Assembly (NCBI GenBank): GCA_028751875.1
Contig: CM054155.1
Location: 5,234,236 to 5,298,235, forward strand
Reading direction: 5' to 3'
Length of the DNA stretch: 64,000 bases
Origin: Rapana venosa
Taxonomy: Eukaryota > Mollusca > Gastropoda > Neogastropoda > Muricidae
Under the pieces are notes generated by a model. The model had not been told where the DNA came from and made no database searches. It worked only from the letters and a program-made list of their open reading frames with translations. The position numbers and the translations under genes were made by a program. This document shows positions 23,905 to 35,130 of the stretch, piece after piece (positions within the stretch are counted from its first letter, which is position 1; the number at the start of each line of letters is the position of its first letter).

Positions 23905-24390
23905 TAAACACATAGAGGCAAAAATGGTTTTCTTTTGCCCATTTTGTCAAATAACAAAAGGTAAAAAATGCTTTTTTTTTTGGGCAAAATTTGTATTAAA
24001 AAAAAATGTACACAAAAATGCTTTTTAATTTAAAATTTCCCAATTTCTTTGTAACATTCAAATTTCTTTCTCCATATCCACCCTTTTCAAAATAGGGGGA
24101 AACTTTTTTAAAGGAAAAAAAGGGGTTTCAGGGTGCAAAAAGCCCCTTCCTACATTTTTTTTTTAAAAACCCAAAAAAAACACAAGAAACTCAAATTCAT
24201 GTTTTTAAACAAGTCTATTTTGCCCTTCACCTCTCTCACACTCACCCTCCCCCCCCCCCCCCCAAAAAAAAAAAGCCACTTACCACACAACTTTTTTTTT
24301 TAGGTATACAATACCCGCCCCACCCAAAGGGGGATTAGAAATGCCGTGGTATAACCCTTCCAAGATTTGTGGCACACAAGTCCCTTCTTT
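23905..24390. repeat. Corrupted second copy of 20010-20480
   Basis: Same word order as the clean copy, with homopolymers lengthened and single bases dropped, for example 'ggcaaaaatggttttc' for 'ggcaaaatggtatttc'. It continues beyond the point where the clean copy enters the homopolymer block. Confidence 0.85.
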
Positions 24391-26243
24391 CCTACACACA
24401 AGCCCCGAAAAACAAAGGCAATTTTTAAAACCCTATACAAAAACCGGGCCACACAGGGAAATGGAAGAAAAAAAAAAACAAATGAGGCTTATTCCCTTAT
24501 CCCCGAAATAAAAGAAAATGAATAAAAAGAAAACACAAAAGGGTCACACAATTTAAACCCTTCCCACTGAAACCAAAATTTTTACCCTTCCTATTTTAAA
24601 TTTAAAGCCCTTTTTTCGCAATGCAACCTCACCGCTCCCCAAGGAAACCCTTTCCCCCCAACGGGCATTCAAAAAGGGAAATTCTAAAACCAGCATTCCC
24701 CCATTTTTGTTTTTAAAATTTTCTTCGATTTAACATCCCTTCCAAATGATTCCCAACAAGGGATTCTAAAACAAACCCTTTTCTTTAAAAAAGCACTTTA
24801 TTCAAAAAGCCCCCCCACCCTCACCTTCCCCCCGAACCTAATCCAAAGGGTTTTACACCCCCCTTATCCCTATAAAAGTCAAAAAAGTGAAACAAATACT
24901 GTCCAAAAAATCCTTTAAAAGATACTTTGTCACTCCAAACAACAAATCATCCCCCTCCTCATCACTGCACCTATTTCCCCCTTCCTATATCCCAAAGCAA
25001 ATTTTAAAAACCCCTAAAATTGTAATACCCTTCCTCCTAACCCCCCCTAGCAGTGGACTTTGGGTCATATCTTACCACATTTCCTTAATTAAAAGCTGGG
25101 GACCTTAATGGTGGGGGAAAACCGGGGGGCGGCCGGGAAAATCTTTTGGGTTTTTCCAAATTTGGAGGCCCTTTGCCGGGGGGTAACAAAGGGGGAAAAA
25201 GATTACCAAAAGGGGGAATTTTACTAAGATGATCATTTCCCAAATTTTATTTTTTTGGGAATTTAATTTTATCTGAACACTGTTCGGAATGAATTTTTCA
25301 TGTTCGAAACGAGGGGGAAAAAAGGCCTTGTGGGTTTAACCCCTTTACCCTTTACAATTTAAATTCAATTAACACAAAATAAAACATGTTTTAAGGGCCC
25401 TAGGGGTTTAAACCTATTTCCCCTTTTTTCCACCTGCTTTTTGGGGTCCACATGTTGGGGGCCCCTTAAGGGTAAAGGTTAAATTTAGGGGTTTGTTTTT
25501 AACGAAAATAACAGGGGAAGGGTTTCGCGGTCGGGGGCTTGGGAAAGTTTGAATGGGGTTTTGGGAAAACAGACACATAGGGCAAATGGATGTGGGGTAA
25601 GGGGGCACTATAACACAAGGAAAAATTTAAATTAATTTAAAACCCAATGTTTAAGGGCCCCCTGACCATAAGGGCCCTTTCCCAAAAGCATAAAAAATTT
25701 CAAGTCCAAATAACAAATCTTTACAATACCAAGGTTAAAGTATGGGAAATGGAACTTTTGGGTCCACAAATTTTTAGTTTTGGGAAAGAAAAGTTTTTTT
25801 CATGTCCCAAGGGCAATTTCTTTAAAAAATTTATTTTTTAAACTTTTTCAAGAAAAAATGTAAGAAAAAAAAAACCCATCAACCAGCCCTTTTTCTAAAC
25901 CTACGCTCAAAAAAGGGGGCTGTACTGTTCTCCTATTTCCCCCCTTTTCCCCCCCCTTGGGTCCGTCCTCCTCCCCAGTACTTCTACTACTACACACACG
26001 TAACCCCCCCCTAGACCCCTCCCCCCCCTTTTCCCCTTTTTTTGCCCTCTTTTCGACCCTATGTCCCTCCCCCCCTACTACAAAAACAACTACTACTAAA
26101 ACACCCCACACGGGACCCCTCCCCAGACCCCCTCCCCCTTTCCCTTCCTTGGCCCCCTTTCAACCCCCATTCCCCCTCCCCACCACCACCACCACCACCA
26201 CCCCCTACTACTACAACTACTAAATTTCAACTACTACACTACC

Positions 26244-26289
<46 letters not shown>

Positions 26290-28390
26290 CACCACACAAA
26301 CCCCAAAACAAAAACAAAAAAACCCCAAAACAAACCAAAAAAAACCAAACCCAAAACATTTTTAAAACAAATCTTTGGATCATGAAAAAAAACATAAAAA
26401 TTGTAATTTGGGAAACCCAAAGTCCAAAAGCAACCCCCCTCAAAGGGGGGGGCAAAAACGGGCCCCCTACACTTCAAAAATCCCCACTATGGATGAACCT
26501 CAGAGCTCTAAAAAACCCGGGGAAAAGGGGAGGGGTGGGAAAGGGTTTGCAATTATTTTTGAAAAAATTTTTTTTTATTGAGGCATGAAGCCCAAACCAA
26601 TTAAAAAAAAGTTTTAAACCCCTTGCAAATCATAACACAGCTTTGTATACAATACTTGAAAGGGGTTTCCAAATCTGGGTAACATTTAAAAAATTTTAGG
26701 GGTTTGGGAAATGATTTCAGATTTTGGAATGATTAAAATTTGCCCGGGGGGGGCCACATCATAGATTTGCCTAACCAAAAAAACATCTTTGCTTTAAAAC
26801 AACTCGACTGGGGTAAATTTTTCAAATTTCAGATTATGTAAGCATCAAGGGGCAGAAAGATCAAAAATTTTATTTTCTTTCACTTTATCCCAAAATTTAA
26901 ATGTGGGGAAATTAAATCAATTTTCTTACAAAAAAGAGTATTTTTCCCTGAACCAAAAAATTATTTCAACAGATTTTCCCCCTTCAATCATTTAATCAGC
27001 AGACACCCCAAAAAGACCCCGGCCTTTTTTAAAAAGGAAAATTTTTTAAAAACCTTTTGATGAAAGCACGATTTTTCCCCAAACCTGAATTCAAAAGGGA
27101 AACTATTTTAGGGTCTGAATAAACTTCTCAAAGCCAACAATTTAAACATTTTAAAAAAAAGGGAAAAAAGAAAACTTTCTAACAAAAAAAAACCAACATG
27201 ACAATTTTTTTTTAAAAAAACCCCCCAATCGAAAAATTTTTGGGGGTTACAGAAAAATTTTTTCAAACATTTGATCAGATTCATTTTTAGCAAACAAAAA
27301 TCTTAAATTCAAGGGGCCCACTTTTTCCCCTAAAAAGAAATTTTTGTGTGTGGTTTTTTGGGGGTTTATTTCCCCCAAGTTCTACTTTTAAAAACTCTCC
27401 CTGCCCAAAAATTTTTTAGTTCATTTACCAATTTTTTTGGAATTTTCCTGCGCAGAAAAACGTGGGGCGGGGTTTTTCCCCCTCCCAAAAATTTGGGGGT
27501 GGGAGGGGTTTTTGGGGGTGGGGGGTGAAGGGGATATATCTGCTATTGCATGCACAATTCAACTGTTTGAGGGGAAACAGGGGGGGAAAATGGGGTTTTA
27601 AAAACTGTCCTTTTATTTTGACCGGCACTGGGGAATGAAAGTCCCACAGTGGAGTTAAAAATTCATTTTGATTTTCATTTTTCAATTTTATTTATTTTTT
27701 AATTTTTTCAAAACCCTTTCCCCCGTGTTACTTTGGACGTTTTACATTTTTTTTCCCCTAGTACACTTTCCCGTTAGACAATATGCTAAAACCCTTTCCT
27801 TCCACTCTCCCCCTCCTCCCTCTCCTCTTTCCCGCCCCCCCGGTCTTCCCCCCTCCAAATTCTCCTTCCCCTTTCCCCCCAAAAAAACCTTTTTCCTTCC
27901 TCATCCCTGGGGTCCCCCCTTCCCCTCCCTTCCCCTAAAAAAATTTTTTTCCCCCCCCCCTTCCCAAAAATCCTTTTCCTTTCCCCCCCCCCTCCCTTTC
28001 CCCCCCCCCCAATTTAACCTCCAAATTTTTCCTTTTTTTTTGCAAAAAAACCTTTTTTCCCCTTTTCTTTTCCTTTTTCTTTTTTTTTAAAAACCAACTT
28101 AAAAAAAGAACTTTAAAATTCCCGGGGGAAAACCTTTCCTTTTTAAATTCAATCGGGGTTTCAAAATTAGGGCCAATAACCCCCACCCGATTAGGTTTTA
28201 CCTTTGCCTTCCCCCAAAAAAATTTTGTTTAAATACACATGGGAGGGGGGGTGGGGGAACAAAAACAAGCCTGGTCCCCCTTTTTTACTCTTTGGGCCCC
28301 CATTTGGGGGATTTTAACATCATCTATTCTTTCTGGGTTTTTTGTCTTTTTAAAAATCCATTTTTCCGTTGTTTCTTTCCCCTTTTACTT
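24391..28390. other. Low-quality, homopolymer-inflated sequence without supported genes
   Basis: Frequent inflated runs of A, C, G and T persist, and many three- and four-base doublets look like stretched ordinary sequence. Recognisable simple repeats include CAC/CTA-rich DNA at 26080-26240, (CA)n at 26256-26290 and C/T-rich DNA at 27790-28090. No frame resembles a known protein. Quality improves towards 28.4 kb. Confidence 0.7.
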
Positions 28391-28581
28391 TTATTTTGGA
28401 GCAACAACATAACAATCATAACTTAATTCACAGGGAGAGGGGAAGCCTTTGCTGAAGAAGGTGACAGTGATAACTGTAGTGTCCTCTTCCTTGTACTTGA
28501 TGGGTGTCCTTGATAGATGTCCTTCCTCCAGGATAGTTGTCCTTGTCCTTCCTCCAGGATATATGTCCTTAATCATCATCA

Positions 28582-30190
28582 TCAGACCCGTGACCTTGGC
28601 GGTCGTGGGGGAGACATGAAAGACGATGCCGTGGTAAGCCTCCTCCATCCATCTCGGTCCTCGGCTCTGCGCAGTAGTGCCGAGTCATTCATCCTGGTCC
28701 ATTCTCTGATGTTGTCCATCCATGACTTGTTCTGTCTTCCCCTCCTTCTGCCACCTTCGAGTGTTCCCTGCAGTACTGTTTTGGGCAGAGTGTTGTGGCG
28801 GTGACGTGGCCGAACCATGTCACTTTTTCTTCTTGACGAGGGTGAGAAGGGTTCCTGTGGACCTGCCAGCCGTGTTATTTGACTCTTGACAAATTCGTTG
28901 GTCTGTCTTCTCATCCAGGATATGCCCAGTATTTTTCTATGGCATTTTGTTTCGAATGACTGGATTCGCTTGCTGTTTTCAGCAGTCAAATGTCCAGGTT
29001 TCACTTCCGTACAGCAGGATCGACTGAATTAGGGCTTTGTAGAGCTTTATTTGATTGGGAAACTGATCTCTTTACTTTTTTTCCATATGGTGGTGAGTTT
29101 TGCATGGAAGATGTTGCCATGGCTATTCTGACTTTGATTTCTGTCGTCGATCGCCCGTCCTTTGTGAGTGTAGCGCCGAGGTATTTAAAAGCGTCTACCT
29201 CCTCCAGTTGTTGGCCGTTCATGTAAATTTAGCGGTGGCATTCCCTCGTGCTTTTTTCACAAGTACTTTACTTTTCTCCGAGCTCACCTCCTCCCATATG
29301 CTCCAGCTCTGTTCTCAAGTCTGGTCGTAAGATCTTGCAGCTCTGGTTACTTCCGCCCATGAGGTCAATGTCATCGCAAACCGTAAGTTGTTGAGGGGCC
29401 CTGCCGCCAATGGAGATGTGGGGTGGAAGTCATGGAGGGTCTCTCTCATGATGTTTTCCCAAGAACAGATTGAACAGGCCCGGGAGATAACAGGCATCCT
29501 TGTCGGACCCCAACTGTGGTTTTGAAGTAGTCTCCGACCTAAATTGTTCAAAAGGACTGCCTGCTTGCATTTTTGTACAGTGCTTGAAGGTTTGAAACTA
29601 GTCCCTCTTCAATGCCAAACATTCTGAGGACCTCCAAAGGCCTTCGTGCCATACCTGTCAAAAGCCTTCTTGAAGTCGATGAGTTGTGGAACAGGTCTCT
29701 CTGATGTTGAAGATGTTTTTCCATCATGAGTGGCAGTTAAAAATCTGTTCGATTGTGCTCCTGCCTCCTGAACCCAGCTTTTTCCCTTTCTGCAAGGTTC
29801 TTCTGCCTCCTTCTTGAGTCGATTCAAATAACTTTGAGCATGATCTTGCTGGCGTGGCTGATGGCTGATTGTTCTATATTTTGGCATTGGCGTAAATTCC
29901 CCTTCTTGGGCAGGGGTATGATGAGTGATTGTGTCCAGTCTGTTGGCCACTGTTTTGTCTCCCAATCTTCTGACAGATAGCTGTAACATATGTGATGACT
30001 GTTTCGCCACCATGCTTGAGCAGCTCTGCTGGTATATTGTCTGCTCCTGGGACTTTCCTACTGGTAACTGGCGGATGGCTTCTTCCACTTCTTCCTCAGT
30101 ATAGGTAATGGCGAGGTGCTCTTGATGTTTGCTGCTTTCTCTTCTATTATGCTCTTGTCAGGTTGTATTGGGTAGTTGAAACAGTTTCTT
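28582..30190 (-). pseudogene. RTE-like reverse transcriptase and C-terminal domain, frameshifted
   Basis: From the right: a frame with EEAIRQLPVGKS and SYLNRLKKEAEEP, then LIDFKKAFDR carrying the first catalytic Asp (about 30090-29640). The next frame has ENIMRETLHDF and NLRFA (29551-29315); a one-base loss there splits the FADDID block, with the two Asp codons in the adjacent frame. Then NGQQLEEVDAFKYLGATLTK (29222) and the C-terminal frame 29004-28582 with RIQSFETKCHRKILGIS, the HRHNTLPKTVLQGT block and RRRGRQNKSWMDNIREW. Multiple frameshifts make it inactive. Confidence 0.85.
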
Positions 30191-30737
30191 GACAATATTC
30201 AGACCAACCTGTTCAATGCAGCTAAAGCTTTCTGTGAGGGGGTTTTCCCGGGAGCTGTCTTCAATGACTGATGATTTGTTTGAAGTGGTTTTGTGAGTTT
30301 CTTCAGGTGTCGAAATGCCTTTTTACTGTTGCCCACTTTCAGTTTTTTTCGATCTCATCACATTGATCACTGTCCACTTCTCTCTGGCCTTTAACATGAC
30401 TTCTTCACGAGATTGTTGGCCTCCCGGTATTCTTTAGGGTTGGAAGACCTGGGTTTGGTTTCAGTGCTCTTCTTGGGATCGCAGAGGTCCAAGATGTCAT
30501 TGGTAGTCCCCTGGCTGGTGTTTATTCCACTGAAAGACCGAGTACCTCCTCTGCTGTTTCTCGGACTGCCTCATTGAAGTTGTTGGTGAGGTCATTGATG
30601 TCATTGTCCAGGAGGGTTAATGCCGCAAAACGTCCGCCAAGCCCCTTTGCTTGGAAGATCTCCTCGACATCTGGATCTTTAGTTTTGTCCACGTCAAATT
30701 TGATACGTGGGTTTGCAGGGGTTTGTTTTTTTCAGCT

Positions 30738-31300
30738 TCATTTTGAATAAACCCGCAGCACAAGGTCGTGGTCACTGCCTATGTCAGCTCCAGGGTAGGT
30801 TCTTGTTCTGGCTCTGTTATGCTGATTGGAAAGCGCCGAGTTTAAGATAAAATCTATTTGGTTATGGATCTTGCCGTTTGGCGCCTGCCAGGTTGTCCTC
30901 CTTGACTGCTTGTGGGGATAGAGGTATTGGCAATGGTAAGTCTGTGGGTGCAGGCAAACTCCAGCAGACGTAAATCCCCTGTCGTTGGTCCTCCCCAGTT
31001 CCAAACTGACCAACTGTTCCGGCCCATTGGTTGTAAGAGTCAGACCTACTTTGGCGTTTAAAAACCCCAAAGGGTATGATGATGTCCTTCTTGGGTATTT
31101 TCTTAATTTGGGCACTTCAAGATCTCATAAAATTCTTCTACTTCTTCATCTGTATGGTCAGATGATGGTGCATAGATTTGTATGATGGTGATGTTCTTGG
31201 GCTTGGCCGACACCCGGATGCTGATAATCCTGCTGGAAGCCGGTGTACAGCTGATAATGCACCCCACTACTTCCTTTCTGACAATAAATGCCACTCCATG
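30738..31300 (-). pseudogene. RTE-like endonuclease domain, frameshifted
   Basis: The first frame (31294-31103) reads AFIVRKEVVGCIISCTPASS then IIQIYAPSSDHTDEEVEEFY, the central strands of an AP-like endonuclease. After a frameshift, the second frame (31115-30738) has LNAKVG where GDxNAKVG is expected, ETNDRG as RTNDRG, WQAPNGKIHNQIDFIL and the terminal IGSDHDLVL block. The catalytic His/Asp block is intact. The Asp of the GD-x-N block appears lost (GFLNAKVG). The N-terminal 'NxRT' part is not visible, so the element may be 5'-truncated near 31330. Confidence 0.8.
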
Positions 31301-31507
31301 TTGGTGATGTTTCTCTTGTCCTTAATAGATGTCCTCAAAATGTCAGAACATCTGGAAGAAAAAAAAGGTTTTCAGAGTCATTTGAAAAAAGGCAGAAAAA
31401 TGGACCAGGAAAGTATAAAATGAGAAGGAAAAAAACCAAGGGAAAATATTTCAAACAGAACGTGAGGAAAGGTTAACATTTCTCATCCCAGCAAGACAAT
31501 GCAGACT

Positions 31508-32165
31508 TTTGAGTCTGTGGGGTGGTGTGTGTGTGTTGTGTGTGGTGTGTGTGTGTGTGTGTGTTGTGTGTGTGTGTGTGTGTGTGTGTTGTATTTTGTG
31601 TTGTTGTATTGGGGTGTGTGTTGTATTGTGTGTTTTGTTGTATTGTGTGTGTGAGTGTTTGTATTTGTGTGTTGCATTTGTGTGTTGATGTTGTTGTGGG
31701 GTGTGTGTATATGTTGTATTGTGTTTGTGGGGAGTGTGTGCGTATGCATGTGTGTGTGCACGCGTGTGTGCGCGCGTGTGTGCGCATATTGTGTGTGTGT
31801 GCATGTGCGTGCGTGCATGTGTTTGGTTTTTTGTGTGTGTTTTGTGTGTAAGTGGGTGTTTTGTGTGTGTAGTGTGTATGGTATGTGTGTGTAGTGTGTG
31901 TGTAGGTGTGTGTATGTGTGTGTAGTGTGTATGTAGTGTGTGTGTGAGAGTGTGTGGGTGAGTGGTGTGTGTGCGTGTGTGGTGCCTGTGTGTGGGGTGT
32001 GGTGGGAGGTGTGCACTTTGTGGTGTGTGGGGAGTGTGCACTTTTTGTGTGCTTGTGTGTGTGCTTTTAGTGTGGTGTGTGAGTGAGTGTGTTGGGGGGT
32101 GTGATGTGTGTGTCTGTGTTTGTGTGTATGTGTTGGTGTGTGTGTTTGTGTGGTGGTGTGTGCAT
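31508..32165. repeat. Long imperfect (GT)n tract
   Basis: About 650 bp of GT-rich repeat with interruptions. Alternating purine-pyrimidine sequence of this length could adopt Z-DNA. Long Val/Cys-rich (plus) and His/Thr-rich (minus) frames arise from it and are not genes. Confidence 0.95.
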
Positions 32166-32680
32166 GGCAGCCTCTTCTGCAGTTGTAGGACGACAAAATT
32201 GGATGGCGAGCGGATGGCCTAGTTTAGCAGTCCCATTTGATTTTGGATTTCACTGGAACTGTTCTGGCTGACATGGTACCTGGTTACATAGATTTTTTAA
32301 AATTGCAAACTTTAAAATAAGAGGAAAAAAATTTAACATTAGTAAATTACATTAACATAAAAAATAAAATTTAAAAAATCGATCAAACACATTTGACTCC
32401 TAATTGGAAATTCCCGAGTTCAAATCCCATAATTGGCACATTTATTGTGTTTTGTTCCGGTTTAAAAAAAAATCCAGCCTACTGTATCTAGATCAAAACC
32501 TACAGGTCAGGCTTAAAGGGAAGACTGGGACCACAGATTTGAGCATCAACCACTCTACAGATGCAATATTGAGAACTTTAAATCACCCCAACACTGCAGG
32601 TGGTTGTTATCTCTAAGGCCCAACCAACATCATGATAGAAAATGCAGAGTTCAAGTAGTCTCAAAATACAGTGCCATCAT
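32166..32680. other. No gene; possible degenerate SINE head
   Basis: A B-box-like 'gagttcaaatccc' at 32418-32430 preceded by a weak A-box-like segment suggests a tRNA-derived SINE head, but no matching body follows. The rest is unremarkable. Confidence 0.4.
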
Positions 32681-32699
32681 TTCCGTATCATCCACATCA

Positions 32700-33000
32700 C
32701 TTCGCCTGCCAACAAACAATGATGGCATGAGGTTCTGTTTTTGATTCCCAGCCTCACCCTTCCTTTCCCGTTTCACGGAAAAATCAAACTGAATGTCAAG
32801 TCCTTTGGATGAGACTATAAATCAAGGTGCAGAGTGCAAATGTACACTGCACATCCTACACACATGTTAAAAACCCATGCCGCCCCTCAGAAGATTAGGC
32901 CATTGTGTGCCGAAGGAACGAGTGATAGAAAAAAAACCAGCATGCACACAGGTGTCATGTTTTAGACACCACCCCTGAAGTCAGAATGAGGTTTCCTAAA
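32700..33000 (+). mobile_element. SINE-A-like copy, diverged
   Basis: A B-box-like 'gatggcatgaggttctg' region lies upstream of the SINE-A body: 'aagtcctttggatgagacta', 'taaatcaaggtgcag', 'cacacatgttaaaaaccc', 'attaggccattgtgtgccg'. It then passes into 'cctgaagtcagaatgaggtt', wording otherwise seen in SINE-C, so the copy looks mosaic or is followed by a SINE-C fragment. Confidence 0.7.
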
Positions 33001-33561
33001 TAGTAGGGAGGAAAAAGCCTATTAAAACATAGATTTGGTGTTCCCTACAGTTTTGATCCCACAATGTTTTTCAAGTTTCCCATATTTTTTCATGCCTGAG
33101 ACACACAGACAGAAAAGGGCAAGACACTGAAAGACGGGAATAAAAACGAAATACAAGCCCACACAACAGACATGCAAACACAAGCAAGTACAGACTAACC
33201 AAAGAGGAAAAGATGGGCACAACTGGGGACAGACATGGCAACAAACGATAAAAGACATACTAGACCAGACACAGTAAAACATGACAAAATTAAAGATACC
33301 TGATAATTTTTAAAAAATTCCAGCCTGTCATGAGAAGTGCCTGGTGATGGACTCCAGTGGCACTCTTCACCTCATGTCGTACCTGGTAAACCATGAACAC
33401 CAGAAAGTTAAAATCGGGTGGAAAATAAAAACAACAACAAAGGAAATAATGATAGACTCATAGAGACCATGAACATACAATTACACAACAAAATTAAACA
33501 CTTTACCAGGAAAGACGTCAGTAAGAACATATTGAAGTAGAAGTAAAGAATAGGCAAGTAT
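33001..33561. other. No gene, before the gap
   Basis: A-rich unique-looking DNA with no coding or repeat structure I can support. Confidence 0.6.
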
Positions 33562-34061
33562 NNNNNNNNNNNNNNNNNNNNNNNNNNNNNNNNNNNNNNN
33601 NNNNNNNNNNNNNNNNNNNNNNNNNNNNNNNNNNNNNNNNNNNNNNNNNNNNNNNNNNNNNNNNNNNNNNNNNNNNNNNNNNNNNNNNNNNNNNNNNNNN
33701 NNNNNNNNNNNNNNNNNNNNNNNNNNNNNNNNNNNNNNNNNNNNNNNNNNNNNNNNNNNNNNNNNNNNNNNNNNNNNNNNNNNNNNNNNNNNNNNNNNNN
33801 NNNNNNNNNNNNNNNNNNNNNNNNNNNNNNNNNNNNNNNNNNNNNNNNNNNNNNNNNNNNNNNNNNNNNNNNNNNNNNNNNNNNNNNNNNNNNNNNNNNN
33901 NNNNNNNNNNNNNNNNNNNNNNNNNNNNNNNNNNNNNNNNNNNNNNNNNNNNNNNNNNNNNNNNNNNNNNNNNNNNNNNNNNNNNNNNNNNNNNNNNNNN
34001 NNNNNNNNNNNNNNNNNNNNNNNNNNNNNNNNNNNNNNNNNNNNNNNNNNNNNNNNNNNNN
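33562..34061. other. Assembly gap of exactly 500 N
   Basis: Continuous N characters, 500 in number, most likely a fixed-size scaffolding placeholder and not a measured distance. Frames of X residues crossing it are meaningless. 34062-34440 to its right is unique-looking sequence with a G run at 34286-34304. Confidence 0.98.
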
Positions 34062-34439
34062 TATCTGCAAATGGTACAAAACCACACTCTAGTCAGAGAA
34101 CTTCAACTCTTTCAAAAACTAAGGGCATTCAGACAATCAAAATGACAGACTTGCCAAAGGTTCATCGCAGAAACTGTCACACACGCGCTCGTCTAATCGT
34201 AAAAATGTTTTTACTGAAAGGTTTAAGTTGTGAAGCAAGAAGTTGTAGTTGAATGTTGTTCCATCTCATGTATCAAAAGTAGGGCGGGGGGGGGGGGGGG
34301 GGGGTCCTGAAAGGGACACTAAAAGCTATCTTATGATTATAATTATAATTGGTCTTGCTCTTAAGTACTTTACAAAAAAGTGTAATCCCAAATGAGACAC
34401 ACAGGATACTGAAATACTGGAACATAGAAATGTGACACA

Positions 34440-35130
34440 CTTGGACCTTTAGCACAATGTATGTAAAATAAATGTCCACATTGACCTTAGCACGATTGAA
34501 TAGCTTTCACATGAAAGTTCACAATTGGCTTAGCACGATTGATATGTTTACACATAGACATGAGACACAGGGGGTGGACCTTTGGCACGATTGTATGTTA
34601 CACATAGAACTATGAGACACATTGGACCTTTACACATGATATGTTTCACACAGAAGATAACCATTGGACAATACACGATGGATATGATACACATAAAATG
34701 AGACACATGGATTTAGCACGATGGATATGTTACACATAGAAGTGTGACATATTGGACCTTTAGCACGATGGATATGTTACACATAGAAGTGTCACACATT
34801 GGACCTTTAGCACGATGGATATGTTACACATAGAAATGAGACTCATTGGACCTTTAGCACGATTGATATGTTACACATAGAAATGAGACACATTGGACCT
34901 TTAGCACGAAGGATATGTTACACATAGAAATGAGACACATTGGACCTTTAGCACGAAGGATATGTTACACATAGAAATGAGACACATTGGACCTTTAGCA
35001 CGATGGATATGTTACACATAGAAATGAGACACATTGGACCTTTAGCACGATGGATATGTTACACATAGAAGTGTGACACATTGGACCTTTAGCACGATGG
35101 ATATGTTACACATAGAAGTGTGATATAATG
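34440..35130. repeat. Minisatellite B1, ~47 bp unit
   Basis: Units of the form 'acattggacctttagcacga' + 'tggatatgttacacatagaa' + 'atgagac', about 14 copies. The first few are degenerate and central ones nearly identical. Variants alternate 'gaaatgagac' with 'gaagtgtgac' and 'cgatgg' with 'cgaagg'. It grades into type B2 between 35130 and 35360. Confidence 0.95.

Larger units (their letters stand above)
28390..31330 (-). mobile_element. RTE-like LINE, antisense, nearly full-length but decayed
   Basis: On the minus strand the order is endonuclease (31.29-30.74 kb), a linker, reverse transcriptase (30.2-29.2 kb) and the C-terminal domain (29.2-28.58 kb), then a short 3' region with duplicated 'tcctggaggaaggac' units (28.50-28.57 kb). 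The proteins resemble the endonuclease-reverse transcriptases of the RTE group, whose endonuclease also occurs in the ruminant CFDP2 (BCNT) gene. Both domains sit in one polyprotein in that group, which suits the absence of a separate ORF1 here. Confidence 0.8.

Noticed and set aside
31451..32196. His/Thr-rich (237 codons) and Val/Cys-rich frames
   Set aside because: Products of the (GT)n tract.
33408..34087. Frames of 189 and 225 residues composed of X
   Set aside because: They cross the 500-N gap and contain no real sequence.
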